NCBI GenBank assembly: GCA_963664585.2 | Contig: CAXXEO010000014.1 | Span: forward strand, 62,001-126,000 | Source of the DNA: G963664585 sp963664585 | GTDB lineage: Bacteria > Bacillota > Clostridia > Oscillospirales > Ruminococcaceae | Length of the DNA: 64,000 nucleotides | Direction: 5' to 3' | Shown: positions 35,129 through 43,700 of the stretch, piece after piece | Layout of the letters: each line of letters opens with the position of its first letter | How positions within the stretch are numbered: the first letter of the stretch is position 1 | Position numbers and translations under genes: made by a program | The notes under the pieces: model-generated | The model's input: only the letters and a program-made list of their open reading frames with translations | The model's database searches: none | What the model was told of the DNA's origin: nothing

Positions 35129-35216
35129 AAACTGGCTATATATAAAACGTCATTTTCTTCTCCCGCCGAAGGCGGGGGAAGAAATCACAAGCTTGTTTTC
35201 AAGTTAATCAACTATA
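35111..35216 (+). repeat. Palindromic MITE copy overlapping the end of the NikE-like gene
   Basis: Full copy: TATAGCCAATTAACTT end, sub-terminal palindrome closing ACTGGCTATA, core CTCCCGCCGAAGGCGGGGG, and the right end AAGTTAATCAACTATA. The first 18 bases are read as the end of the ATPase frame, including its TAA stop. Confidence 0.9.
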
Positions 35217-35274
35217 TAGGCTTAAAAAGCAATTTAGTTTTTATACGAGTAAAAGAAAAATGGGAGCGGTTAAA

Positions 35275-36054
35275 ATGCACGAAAGTAAAGCCATACTGGT
35301 TGTAAGCTTCGGCACGAGCCATCAGGAAACAAGAGAAAAAACGATAGACGCGATTGAAAATGATATTCGAAACGCATACCCCGGCTGGGAGGTGCGCAAG
35401 GCTTACACAAGCTCGGTCATTATTAAAAAACTTCTCAAACGGGACGAAATGAAAGTCGACAGTGTGGAGGAAGCCTTAAAAAGGCTAGCCGCGGATGGGT
35501 TTAAAAAGCTTGTCATTCAGCCCACCCATGTGATCAATGGTGAGGAGTACGACAAGCTGATCAGTATTTGCAAAAGCCTTACAAAAAACTTTGACTCAAT
35601 GAAAACAGGCGTACCTCTTCTATCTTCCACAGAAGATTATAAAAAGGTCATTCACGCCATTATGGATGAGTTTTCAGATTTGGCAAAAGACACGGCACTG
35701 GTACTAATGGGACACGGAAGCGCGCATTTTGCGAACGCAGCGTATCCGGCCATCGATTACATGTTTAAGGAGCAGGGCTATGACAACGTATTTGTTGGCA
35801 CGGTGGAGGGTTATCCCGACTTGGGCATTGTACAGAGAAAGGTGAGAGACTACGGGGCCAAAAAAGTAAAGATAGCCCCACTGATGGTAGTCGCGGGTGA
35901 CCATGCCACAAACGATATGGCGGGGGAGGATGCCCAAAGCTGGAAAAGCGTTTTCGAGAAGGATGGGGTTATCGTGGATACAGTTTTAAAAGGACTGGGC
36001 GAATATAAAAAAATCAGAAAAATCTATGTAGAGCACATAGCAGATGTAATTTAA
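35275..36054 (+). CDS. cbiK: Sirohydrochlorin cobaltochelatase CbiK
   Basis: A 259-residue class II chelatase that inserts cobalt into sirohydrochlorin, the entry step of the anaerobic B12 pathway. It begins AILVVSFGTSHQETREKTI and has the metal-binding His in MGHGSAHFANAAYPA (His147) and a second in VVAGDHATNDM (about 207), as in CbiK. The ATG at 35275 follows GGGAGCGG; the earlier ATG (35260) overlaps that site. It lies on the + strand, after the importer operon and a MITE, convergent with cbiC. No signal peptide is seen, so it is cytosolic. Confidence 0.95.
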   Translation: MHESKAILVVSFGTSHQETREKTIDAIENDIRNAYPGWEVRKAYTSSVIIKKLLKRDEMKVDSVEEALKRLAADGFKKLVIQPTHVINGEEYDKLISICKSLTKNFDSMKTGVPLLSSTEDYKKVIHAIMDEFSDLAKDTALVLMGHGSAHFANAAYPAIDYMFKEQGYDNVFVGTVEGYPDLGIVQRKVRDYGAKKVKIAPLMVVAGDHATNDMAGEDAQSWKSVFEKDGVIVDTVLKGLGEYKKIRKIYVEHIADVI

Positions 36055-36130
36055 ATGTGTCAAAAAAATACGTGAATATTTACTGCAGAGACGACTACAG
36101 CATTTCCAGTCGAATTGTAATTTATGCTCT

Positions 36131-36188
36131 TGCCCCGCCTTCGGCGGGGGAAGAAATCACAAGCTTGTTTTCAAATTAATCAACTATA
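36131..36188 (+). repeat. Partial MITE copy (right half)
   Basis: Only the core hairpin (GCCCCGCCTTCGGCGGGGG) and the right end (CAAGCTTGTTTTC to CAACTATA) remain; the left end is missing. It lies between cbiK and the shared terminator. Confidence 0.75.
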
Positions 36189-36199
36189 TGAATCACAAA

Positions 36200-36240
36200 T
36201 CGCCTCAGTTTCATCGTTGAAGACGGTGAAACTGAGGCGA
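36200..36240. terminator. Bidirectional terminator between cbiK and cbiC
   Basis: A perfect 14-bp inverted repeat (TCGCCTCAGTTTCA with its complement) around a 13-base loop, flanked by A/T-rich sequence on both sides. It serves the converging cbiK and cbiC transcription units. Confidence 0.8.
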
Positions 36241-36278
36241 AAATATTGCCACTGAAAGAGATTTAAGGTTAAAACAGA

Positions 36279-36911
36279 TTATTGCCGATCCGTTATTTCA
36301 TAGATCAGGGCATTGCAAATCGCGGCGGCTATATTACTGCCGCCCTTTCGGCCTTCTGCGATGATGCAGGGGACACCGGCATCCTTGATGATTTCTTTGC
36401 TCTCCACAACATTCACAAACCCGACCGGCACGCCAATAATAAGCTTGGGAGAAATTTGTCCTGCCCGGATCAGTTCATTCAACCGCAGCAGCGCCGTGGG
36501 GGCGTTGCCGATCACTATAATCAACGGGAAATTCAGACTGCAAGCCTTTTCCATACTGACCGCCGCACGCGTTACTGCGCGTTCTTTCGCGGATGCGGCC
36601 ACGTCGGCATCGGACATGAAGCAGTGTACGGCGCCGCCAAGCTTATTCAGCGCTGTTTTGTTAATTCCTGCTTCTGCCATTCGTGTGTCAGTCACGATAT
36701 GTGCGCCACAGAGCAGCGCTTCTTTTCCTGCTTGCACAGCAGTTTCTGAAAAATAGAGGTTCTTAACATAATCAAAATCAGCTGATGTATGGATCACACG
36801 TTTGAGAATAGGCTCCTGCTCAGGGGGAATTATACGATTGCCTAATTCACTACCGATGATCTCAAAGCTGCGCTTTTCAATCTCCTGTGGCGATAATTGA
36901 TGCCAGTCCAC
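36279..36911 (-). CDS. cbiC: Cobalt-precorrin-8 methylmutase CbiC
   Basis: A 210-residue enzyme moving the C-11 methyl to C-12 to form cobyrinic acid. The segments IEKRSFEIIGSEL, RVIHTSADFDYV (catalytic His) and NAPTALLRLNELI with GVPVGFVNVVESK are typical. The start appears to be GTG at 36911, with AAGGGG about 12 bases upstream. It is the last gene of the - strand cbi operon, separated from cbiET by 160 bases. Confidence 0.95.
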   Translation of the reverse strand: MDWHQLSPQEIEKRSFEIIGSELGNRIIPPEQEPILKRVIHTSADFDYVKNLYFSETAVQAGKEALLCGAHIVTDTRMAEAGINKTALNKLGGAVHCFMSDADVAASAKERAVTRAAVSMEKACSLNFPLIIVIGNAPTALLRLNELIRAGQISPKLIIGVPVGFVNVVESKEIIKDAGVPCIIAEGRKGGSNIAAAICNALIYEITDRQ

Positions 36912-37071
36912 TAAATTTTGATCCCCTTTCTTACCCTTATACCCGGGTCATAAGGATGCTTTCGCTTTATCATTTAAGTAACAAAGTTTGCATATCCTGT
37001 GATCCCATCTATTCTACGCCAGCGCCACGATATCTTGGCTGCACCGCTATATGTCGCGGCTGATGATAATC
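36912..37071 (-). other. 160-base gap within the cbi operon
   Basis: It contains an imperfect palindrome TTATACCCGGGTCATAA (about 36939-36955) but no gene. The other cbi genes overlap or abut, so this is the only spacer in the operon and may hold an internal promoter or processing site. Confidence 0.4.
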
Positions 37072-38283
37072 TTAGTCTATTGGGTTTTTGCCCACTCCAG
37101 ATAGGATGAAAACCGGGTTTTGTGCCATCATTAGGTGATGCCCGCCCATTTGCTTTGCGCGGCTTACAGAGATTTGTACGATCTCCGGCTCCACTATGGA
37201 AAGGCGTGAAAATGCCTCTGTCGCCTGGGCGAGCGTTTCCAGTGTAACTGCGCTGATGACAATACGAACAAACGGATTCATCTGCAATAATCTTTCCAGT
37301 ATTTCATTGAGAGCGCCGCCGCTGCCGCCGATGAAGGCCGCATCCGGAGGGGGAAGCTTCAAAAATGCGTCCGGTGCCTTACCTTCAATGCAGGTGAGAT
37401 TGGACACGCCAAGTTTTTTTGCGTTTTCTTGAATCAGACGGCAGCCCTCGGGCTCACGCTCGATCGAACATACATGTCCACATTTCACCATGAGCGCCGC
37501 TTCAACCGAGATGGAACCTGTGCCAGCCCCGACATCATAAATGGTGTCGGTTTCTTTTAATTGGAGCTTAGACAGTATTACACTGCGCACCTCGCTCTTG
37601 GTCATGGGAATATCGCCGCGCACAAAAACGTCATCGGGCAACCCGCAAGATACCCTTCTGCGGGGGGAGGGATTGTCCACGAGCATGACGGCAAGTGAAT
37701 CATGCTCCCGTTGCGAAAGTTCGAAGGCAGTGCCTGTATTGATGCGCTCATGTGAAGAAGCGAGATTTTCACCGACCGTTACTACACAGTCTCCCAGTCC
37801 GGCTTTATTGAGCTGAGCGCAAATCATGGAAACAGTCCATACACCGCCCGTTAAAAAGAATGTCTCAGCATTGTCGCGTACCAGACTGACCACGTCGCAA
37901 TCCCTGCCGTGAGCACTCATGAGTTTCCAGTCCTGCCACGGACGCCGGAGCTTTGCCGCGAAATACTGTGTGCTGGATATACCGGGTAATACTTCAACAT
38001 CGTGTTTCCCAAGCAGGGCAAGCAGATTTCTGGCGCCACTGTAAAATCCGACGTCACCGCTCATCAGAACACAGATTGATTTCGCTTTTGCATTTTCCTC
38101 AATCAGCCTCATGATTTCTTCGGAATTGACAGCAGGATATTGAACCGCGCGGCAAGATTCAGGCAATGCGCAAAGCAGCCGTTTGGCACCGATCATGACC
38201 TCGGCATCAGAGATAGCTTTTTGGGCGTCCCCGGTAAGCGTACCCGCGTTACACAACCCCATACCGACGATGCAAATACTCAT
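37072..38283 (-). CDS. cbiET: Fused cobalt-precorrin-7 C5-methyltransferase / C15-methyltransferase-decarboxylase (CbiET)
   Basis: A 403-residue fusion. The N-terminal CbiE domain is a tetrapyrrole methylase (VGMGLCNAGTLTGDAQKAI, LMSGDVGFYSGARNLL, VLPGISSTQYFAAKL); the C-terminal CbiT domain has the SAM motif DVGAGTGSISVEAA at about residue 250. It methylates C-5 and C-15 and removes the C-12 acetate carboxyl. The ATG at 38283, in a 4-base overlap with cbiJ and behind GGAGGAAG, is preferred over a start at 38331. Confidence 0.94.
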   Translation of the reverse strand: MSICIVGMGLCNAGTLTGDAQKAISDAEVMIGAKRLLCALPESCRAVQYPAVNSEEIMRLIEENAKAKSICVLMSGDVGFYSGARNLLALLGKHDVEVLPGISSTQYFAAKLRRPWQDWKLMSAHGRDCDVVSLVRDNAETFFLTGGVWTVSMICAQLNKAGLGDCVVTVGENLASSHERINTGTAFELSQREHDSLAVMLVDNPSPRRRVSCGLPDDVFVRGDIPMTKSEVRSVILSKLQLKETDTIYDVGAGTGSISVEAALMVKCGHVCSIEREPEGCRLIQENAKKLGVSNLTCIEGKAPDAFLKLPPPDAAFIGGSGGALNEILERLLQMNPFVRIVISAVTLETLAQATEAFSRLSIVEPEIVQISVSRAKQMGGHHLMMAQNPVFILSGVGKNPID

Positions 38284-39041
38284 TGCTCTTCCTCCAATAT
38301 TTCCGCTATTTTTTGCACAACCTCGCTGCATGAGAGGCCTTCCTCATCTGGACGCCGGATGACAATCAGTTTTGCATCAAGCTCTTTAGCTGCCTCCAGC
38401 TTTTCGGGGAAACCGCCAAATTTACCGCCATCTTTTGTAACCAGTGTTTTCATATCGAATTGCCGCATCAGTGCAATGTTCAGTTCCTTTGAAAAGGGGC
38501 CCTGCATGGCAATGATATGGCTTGCCGAAAAACCAAGCGTCAGGCAGGACTGAATAGCTTCCAAAGTAGGAAGCACTCTTGGATAAAGACGCTCTTGATA
38601 ACCCAGAACACCCGTAAATGCGGCAAGCTCCTTGCCGCCTGTCGTGATGAGCACATTGCCTGAAGTTTCTTCCAGCGCCTGAGCTGCTTGTAAAACGGAG
38701 GAAACGGATAGGCAGCTGTCTATGTCGCTGAAGTCCCGCAATAAACGAAAGTATGGGATCCCGGTTTTAAATGCCGCCTCTTTGATGTTTCGCGTGACCT
38801 CGGTTGCATAGGGATGTGTCGCGTCTACAGTGATAGCAAAGCCCTTATTTTGGACCATATCCGCCATTTGCTTTGCATCTAACCGTCCGACGTGAACCAG
38901 TAGCTTATCATTCTCTTGGGGTAGAAGTGCCCGTCCGTAATCGCTGGCAACGCAAATGGAAATTTCGACTGGATAAATCGCAAGCGCCTTTAGCAGTTCG
39001 TGTTCTTCACTTGTGCCACCGAAGAGAAGAAGCTTCTTCAT
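38280..39041 (-). CDS. cbiJ: Cobalt-precorrin-6A reductase CbiJ
   Basis: A 253-residue NAD(P)H-dependent reductase. It begins KKLLLFGGTSEEHELLKALA and has DATHPYATEVTRNIKEA and the C-terminal LVTKDGGKFGGFPEKLEAA, all characteristic of CbiJ/CobK. Both ends overlap neighbours by 4 bases, indicating translational coupling in the cbi operon. Confidence 0.95.
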   Translation of the reverse strand: MKKLLLFGGTSEEHELLKALAIYPVEISICVASDYGRALLPQENDKLLVHVGRLDAKQMADMVQNKGFAITVDATHPYATEVTRNIKEAAFKTGIPYFRLLRDFSDIDSCLSVSSVLQAAQALEETSGNVLITTGGKELAAFTGVLGYQERLYPRVLPTLEAIQSCLTLGFSASHIIAMQGPFSKELNIALMRQFDMKTLVTKDGGKFGGFPEKLEAAKELDAKLIVIRRPDEEGLSCSEVVQKIAEILEEEQ

Positions 39042-39769
39042 CGCTTCCCCTCATAACCGCGCGGTGTGACCATCCTGCCATTGATGACGCGCGTGGTGCT
39101 GCTTCCGATGAATACGGTCGTGAACATATCAACCTCGGTATCGCGCAGCGCCCGAAGCGATAGAAGTTCGCTTTTCTCGCCGTCCCTTCCGATATTTCTC
39201 ACAATCCCGCATACGGTTTCTTCGCTTCTGATTTCCAATAGGATATCGCAGGCGCGTTTCAGGTGATCGGTTCGTTTGTGACTGGACGGATTATACAGTA
39301 CGACGGCAAAGTCTCCGGCCGCGGCGCCGCGCAGCCGTTTTTCAATCGTCTCCCATGATACCAACAGGTCGGAAAGCGAGATGACCGCATAATCCTGCAT
39401 AAGGGGAGCGCCCAGGATCGCCGCTCCGCTCTGCGCGGCCGTCACTCCGGGGATTACCTCAATTTCAACAGCGGGAAATTCGCTTTCCAGCTCATAGATC
39501 AGTCCAGCCATGCCATATACACCGGCATCGCCGCTGCAAACCATGGAAACTGTTTGTTCGCCTGCGGCCTTTAGAGCCGCCTTACAGCGCTCAATTTCGC
39601 TGCGCATTCCGGTCTCGAGATATTTTTTATCAGGAAAAATGGGCCTGACCAACTCAACATATTTGGTATAGCCGCATATTAAATCAGACTCTAGAAGCGC
39701 AAGCTGAGCGAGCTTTGTCATGCCATCCGCGTTGCCGGGGCCAAGCCCCACCACAAATAATTTATTCAT
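39038..39769 (-). CDS. cbiH: Cobalt-factor III C17-methyltransferase CbiH
   Basis: A 243-residue tetrapyrrole methylase that methylates C-17 and drives ring contraction. FVVGLGPGNADGMTKLAQLA is the N-terminal SAM-binding loop; VCSGDAGVYGMAGLIYEL and VIPGVTAAQSGAAILGAPL are typical of the family, and the tail VNGRMVTPRGYEGK-like ending (INGRMVTPRGYE) fits CbiH. Overlaps of 4 bases with cbiG and cbiJ are present. Confidence 0.95.
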   Translation of the reverse strand: MNKLFVVGLGPGNADGMTKLAQLALLESDLICGYTKYVELVRPIFPDKKYLETGMRSEIERCKAALKAAGEQTVSMVCSGDAGVYGMAGLIYELESEFPAVEIEVIPGVTAAQSGAAILGAPLMQDYAVISLSDLLVSWETIEKRLRGAAAGDFAVVLYNPSSHKRTDHLKRACDILLEIRSEETVCGIVRNIGRDGEKSELLSLRALRDTEVDMFTTVFIGSSTTRVINGRMVTPRGYEGKR

Positions 39770-40770
39770 CTTTCCTCCAAAAACCGCACTGAATAGGGTG
39801 CTGCCGCCAGTGCCATTGTAATGCCGTTCCCGGCGCGCTTTTTGATAAAAAGCTCTCCGCCGCTGCCCAATACGGCGCTGCGTTCACATACATTGTCTAC
39901 GCCTGTAACTTGCTGCACAAATTCAGATGAAGAAAAATTTCCTTTTACATTGCTAAGCTGCTTAGCAGAAAATGTTTGGAACGGCAGGCCGTGCGACTCG
40001 CAAAAGCCCAGTATTCCCGATTCGTGTGCTTTTAGCTCTATGCTGCATACACGGCAGACCGCCTCCGGATAGCAGCTTGCCTTTTTCAAAAGCAGATCAA
40101 ACGCCGTCTCGATTTCTTCCGTGGTGACACCCTTTTTACAGCCGATTCCCAAGGTCAAAACGGGTGGAACAAGCCTGAGCGCGTCTTTACGTCCCTTTGT
40201 CTTGATTGTCAGAATCACATCGTACTCGCTATCGCTTTCCACAAATCCATCCGGCAGTTTACCACCAACCGGAAAGGTGCTTTTCATATTGATGCTATCA
40301 CCGGCTAAAAGTCGGGCGGAAACCCACTTAATGCGCTCTGGGTTTATGATACTGATCTTGTTTTCACTCGCCCAAGTGTCGATCGCAAATATTCCGTTGC
40401 AATCCGTGGCGGTTGTGATGACAGGAATAGCACCCAGCATTTTGGCGACGTTCTGCGCCAGCCTGTTTGCTCCGCCGATATGCCCGGAAAGAAGCGGAAT
40501 AACGAATCTTCCAAACTCATCGACCACCACGACCGCAGGATCTGATGTTTTTGATTGCAAATAAGGCGAGATGGCGCGCACCGCGATGCCTGCCGCTCCG
40601 ATGAACACGAGGGCGTCGTCAGCAGCGAAATGTTTGCTTGTCCAGTCAGCAAGTCCGTCTTTTGGGCAGCGGATTATCTTTGTTTCTATCCCTGCCCTAT
40701 TCAGCTGTAAATCAAGCCTTTCAGCTAAAGCATAACCTCTGGCGGTAAACGCGATGATCCCGGCGGTCAT
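39766..40770 (-). CDS. cbiG: Cobalt-precorrin-5A hydrolase CbiG
   Basis: A 334-residue enzyme opening the delta-lactone and releasing acetaldehyde. The N-terminal domain has FIGAAGIAVRAISPYL and PLLSGHIGGANRLAQ; the C-terminal domain reads LGIGCKKGVTTEEIETAFD with the late NVCERSAVLGSGG. Its presence is diagnostic of the anaerobic pathway. Overlaps of 4 bases occur with cbiF and cbiH. Confidence 0.95.
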   Translation of the reverse strand: MTAGIIAFTARGYALAERLDLQLNRAGIETKIIRCPKDGLADWTSKHFAADDALVFIGAAGIAVRAISPYLQSKTSDPAVVVVDEFGRFVIPLLSGHIGGANRLAQNVAKMLGAIPVITTATDCNGIFAIDTWASENKISIINPERIKWVSARLLAGDSINMKSTFPVGGKLPDGFVESDSEYDVILTIKTKGRKDALRLVPPVLTLGIGCKKGVTTEEIETAFDLLLKKASCYPEAVCRVCSIELKAHESGILGFCESHGLPFQTFSAKQLSNVKGNFSSSEFVQQVTGVDNVCERSAVLGSGGELFIKKRAGNGITMALAAAPYSVRFLEER

Positions 40771-41525
40771 AATTGATGCCCCTCACGAAAGCCTGTGGAG
40801 AATCCAGGATCATACAGCTTGGAGCGATCATATTCATCGCCCAAGAATCCACCGACAAGTATTAAAGCCGTGTGATGTATGTTGTGTTCCACGGCGGACT
40901 GATGCAGCGTGCCGATTGTGCAGTGTACGGTTTTCTCATCCGGCCATGTAGCCTTATACACAATTGCGGCGGGCGTATCTGACGAATATCCGCCGAGCAG
41001 CAGTTCGTTTTGTAAAGTGTCCGTCATGCTGGCGCTCAGGAAGATCACCATGGTGCAGCCATGCGCGGCAAAGCTTCTGATGCTTTCTTGCTCCGGTACC
41101 GGTGTGCGCCCGGCCATGCGGGTGATGACAACGCTTTGGCTTACGCCTGGCAGCGTATACTCCGCATTGAGTGCCGCCGCAGCTCCGCAAAAACTGGATA
41201 CCCCCGGTACGCTATCATAAGAGATGCCCAGTTCATCAAGTGCGTCCATCTGCTCACGCACAGCTCCGAATATGCTTGGGTCACCCGTATGCAGGCGAAC
41301 CGTTATTTTACCGGCTGCTTCTGAGTCCTTCATCGTTTGCAGCACCTGTTCCAGTGTCATCCCAGCGCTGTTATATACTGTACAACTATCCTTTGCATAG
41401 GCAAGCAATGCGGGATTGACAAGACTGCCCGCGTAAATAATGACATCTGCCTGCTTTAGCCTTTGGGCGCCACGCACGGTGATGAGATCCGGCGCTCCAC
41501 TTCCGGCGCCTACGAAGTACACCAT
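40767..41525 (-). CDS. cbiF: Cobalt-precorrin-4 C11-methyltransferase CbiF
   Basis: A 252-residue tetrapyrrole methylase. VYFVGAGSGAPDLITVRGAQ is the SAM loop, and RLHTGDPSIFGAVREQMDAL with DSVPGVSSFCGAAAAL follow the CbiF/CobM pattern. The start immediately follows the cbiD stop. A GGGAGG-type site lies in the cbiD tail. Confidence 0.95.
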   Translation of the reverse strand: MVYFVGAGSGAPDLITVRGAQRLKQADVIIYAGSLVNPALLAYAKDSCTVYNSAGMTLEQVLQTMKDSEAAGKITVRLHTGDPSIFGAVREQMDALDELGISYDSVPGVSSFCGAAAALNAEYTLPGVSQSVVITRMAGRTPVPEQESIRSFAAHGCTMVIFLSASMTDTLQNELLLGGYSSDTPAAIVYKATWPDEKTVHCTIGTLHQSAVEHNIHHTALILVGGFLGDEYDRSKLYDPGFSTGFREGHQL

Positions 41526-42668
41526 TTATTTTTCCTCCCCTTGAAATAAATTGATGAGGTGGCCCGCTGCTTCTGTCTGACCAAGCAGGCCATACACATT
41601 GCTGAACATCACCGCTCCAATCAAAGCGGAATTCCCCACGCGCCGCGTGATATGCGCCTGTATATTTTGAAGCAGCGAACAAAACACCGCTTCTTTTAAT
41701 GCGCAGGCATCCAGTATTTCAACACATGCATCGGTTGATACCGCATTCATCAGTTGGGAAACAGTATTTGTGTCAGCTCCGGCAAGCGCTGCATGTGCGG
41801 CGAATAACTCCATCCGGCAGTCCGCCATACCAGAATGCGTATTCATGATACCGCCCGCAAGCTTAATGAATTTTCCAACATGCCCGACTAATAGAATCCT
41901 GTTAAAGCCATAAGCCACGGCAAAGTCCAAAGCGTCGCCAATGTAATTGGAACATTTCACCGTAGGGATACCTCCCAGAAAGGGATGGACGGCAAGAAAT
42001 GCCTCCCCGTAGTTGCCCGGGGTGAAAAGCACACTTTTATGGCCCTCGGCCGCAAGGGCCCGAAGTTCCACGCCGATGCAATCGATCAACGCCTGCATAC
42101 TCTGCGGCTCTACAATTCCGCTCGTTCCCAGTATAGAAATGCCGCCCTCGATACCGAGCATTGGATTGAAAGTTCGCTTGGCAAGCTCTATTCCTTTTGG
42201 GATGCTGATGATCACATCCATGCCGCCCTCATAATCATATCGCTCACAGATTGCCTGCACCTCCGAAGTGATCATCTGTCTGGGCACATGATTAATAGCG
42301 GCGGCGCCTACAGGCTGGTCCAGCCCCGGCCTCGTCACACGGCCGACACCGACACCGCCGTCTATTTGAACGCCCGGCGTACTTGTTTTGGAGACTTTTG
42401 CAAAGACCAGCGAACCATCCGTAACATCCGGATCGTCGCCTGCGTCTTTTTGTACGGCGCAACTGACACAGCCACTTCCAAAGTCCGTCTCTAAAACAGC
42501 CACTTTAACGGGCAGCTCCTTCGGCGTCATGATATCAACAGTATCGATATACACGCCTGTCAGAAGCATCTTTGCGGCAGCTTTGGCCGCGAGCGCGGCG
42601 CAGCTCCCTGTGGTGAAGCCCATGCGAAGCTTTTGTGATCCCTTTTGTATGTAATGCTCAAACGGCAT
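41526..42668 (-). CDS. cbiD: Cobalt-precorrin-5B C1-methyltransferase CbiD
   Basis: A 380-residue C-1 methyltransferase specific to the anaerobic route. LRMGFTTGSCAALAAKAAAK near the start, VGRVTRPGLDQPVGAAAIN and FTPGNYGEAFL are family signatures, and GHVGKFIKLAGGIMNTHS lies in the C-terminal half. GAAGGAG precedes the ATG by 8 bases. It is 4 bases from cbiL. Confidence 0.96.
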   Translation of the reverse strand: MPFEHYIQKGSQKLRMGFTTGSCAALAAKAAAKMLLTGVYIDTVDIMTPKELPVKVAVLETDFGSGCVSCAVQKDAGDDPDVTDGSLVFAKVSKTSTPGVQIDGGVGVGRVTRPGLDQPVGAAAINHVPRQMITSEVQAICERYDYEGGMDVIISIPKGIELAKRTFNPMLGIEGGISILGTSGIVEPQSMQALIDCIGVELRALAAEGHKSVLFTPGNYGEAFLAVHPFLGGIPTVKCSNYIGDALDFAVAYGFNRILLVGHVGKFIKLAGGIMNTHSGMADCRMELFAAHAALAGADTNTVSQLMNAVSTDACVEILDACALKEAVFCSLLQNIQAHITRRVGNSALIGAVMFSNVYGLLGQTEAAGHLINLFQGEEK

Positions 42669-42672
42669 TTTG

Positions 42673-43362
42673 TTACTCCTTCATCAAAATCGTCGCAAAA
42701 TATCCCTCTATGTCACAGGCGTCCTCAATGCTTTGATACACCCTCTGATTAGGAAGCCCGCAGTTTGCGGCCAGCGACGCTTTATCTGTCAACCCTTTTT
42801 GGCAAAGAATCCGTTTTACTTCGGGTAAAGCGCTGCCGGCTTTCATAATCACCTTCGTGCCATCCAGCCCGAGGTGCTCCTCAAAATCACCATAACCCGC
42901 TGGAATGATATGAAGCGGCTTTTTCATCGTGGTCAGGCTGGTGCCGAGCACTGCGGCCGCTGCGCAAAAACTTGGCACACCCGGAACAGCTTCCGTCAGA
43001 TAGCCAGATCCCCTGATGATATCTCTCATATACCCAAAAGTAGAATAAATGGAAATATCGCCGATATTCACCATCGCCACATCCAACCCTTGGTCAAGCA
43101 GCGTCATGATCCGCAGAGCCTCGCGCTGATGACTTTCACAACGCGCAGCTTCATCCGACGTCATCAGAAATGTCAGCGGCAGAATGTTTTTTTCAGAAAG
43201 GTCGATAATTTCTTTCACGATATCCAAAGCAAGCGTGTTTCCGCCGCGCGTCTGCGGCGCGGCAATGACAGGGCAGCCTTCAAGGATGCGTACCGCTTTG
43301 AGAGTCAAAAGCTCGGGATCGCCGGGGCCTACGCTTACGCCATAAAACTTTCCTTTTTTCAC
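42673..43362 (-). CDS. cbiL: Cobalt-factor II C20-methyltransferase CbiL
   Basis: A 229-residue tetrapyrrole methylase, first gene of the operon. GKFYGVSVGPGDPELLTLKA is the SAM loop and VNIGDISIYSTFGYM plus AVPGVPSFCAAAAVLG are diagnostic of CbiL/CobI. GTG at 43362 with GAGG upstream gives the expected N-terminus; an in-frame ATG further upstream (43428) would fall before the riboswitch terminator and is rejected. The gene follows a cobalamin riboswitch and attenuator. Confidence 0.94.
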   Translation of the reverse strand: MKKGKFYGVSVGPGDPELLTLKAVRILEGCPVIAAPQTRGGNTLALDIVKEIIDLSEKNILPLTFLMTSDEAARCESHQREALRIMTLLDQGLDVAMVNIGDISIYSTFGYMRDIIRGSGYLTEAVPGVPSFCAAAAVLGTSLTTMKKPLHIIPAGYGDFEEHLGLDGTKVIMKAGSALPEVKRILCQKGLTDKASLAANCGLPNQRVYQSIEDACDIEGYFATILMKE

Positions 43363-43385
43363 TGATACTGCCTCATTTCTGCTGA

Positions 43386-43418
43386 AAAATAAAAACCCTC
43401 TCCGGCAAACGGAAAGGG
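43386..43418 (-). terminator. Riboswitch-linked attenuator before cbiL
   Basis: On the - strand CCCTTTCCG pairs with CGGAGAGGG (one G-T pair) around a 5-base loop and is followed by TTTTTATTTTT. It lies between the cobalamin riboswitch and the cbiL start, so B12 binding can abort transcription. Confidence 0.85.
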
Positions 43419-43482
43419 TGAAAAGCAAAGCTAAACTCTGCGCTTATCACACCGGCCAAAAGTCCGTCAGCCTGTGACATAT

Positions 43483-43634
43483 AATTCGCAGCGCAGGTAT
43501 TCTGGCTCAGGCGTCATAGCCTTGTTTCGCCTTCCCATGAAAAAAATTCACAGTGACATGATGAAACAGGCTGGTACCTTTACAGCGGCGGCTCCGCGTG
43601 GGATTTTCACCCATCTTCCCGAAGCACAGCGAAT
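43483..43634 (-). promoter_or_regulatory. Cobalamin riboswitch 3 (cbi operon leader)
   Basis: On the - strand: GGGTGAAAATCCCACGC, GAGCCGCCGCTGTAAAGG, a B12-box relative GTCACTG, ATGGGAAGGCGAAAC and TGAGCCAGAATACCTGCGC, with P1 formed by ATTCGC/GCGAAT at the two ends. The core is slightly diverged (GTCACTG for GCCACTG) but all elements are in order. Confidence 0.93.
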
Positions 43635-43644
43635 ATTTATTTTT

Positions 43645-43673
43645 ACTGTACTCATAAATAACTGTTTTGTCAA
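43645..43673 (-). promoter_or_regulatory. Promoter of the cbi operon leader
   Basis: On the - strand TTGACA (43673-43668) and TACAGT (43650-43645) are separated by exactly 17 bases, just upstream of the riboswitch P1 stem. Confidence 0.7.
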
Positions 43674-43680
43674 TAGCTGG

Positions 43681-43700
43681 CGTCTATGCGATTATAGACG
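43681..43700. promoter_or_regulatory. Inverted repeat upstream of the cbi promoter
   Basis: CGTCTAT and ATAGACG form a perfect inverted repeat with a 6-base centre, just upstream of the -35 box. It could be an operator; its half-sites resemble the GTCTAT/ATAGAC dyads before the second blaI-like gene, but with a longer spacing. Confidence 0.4.
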
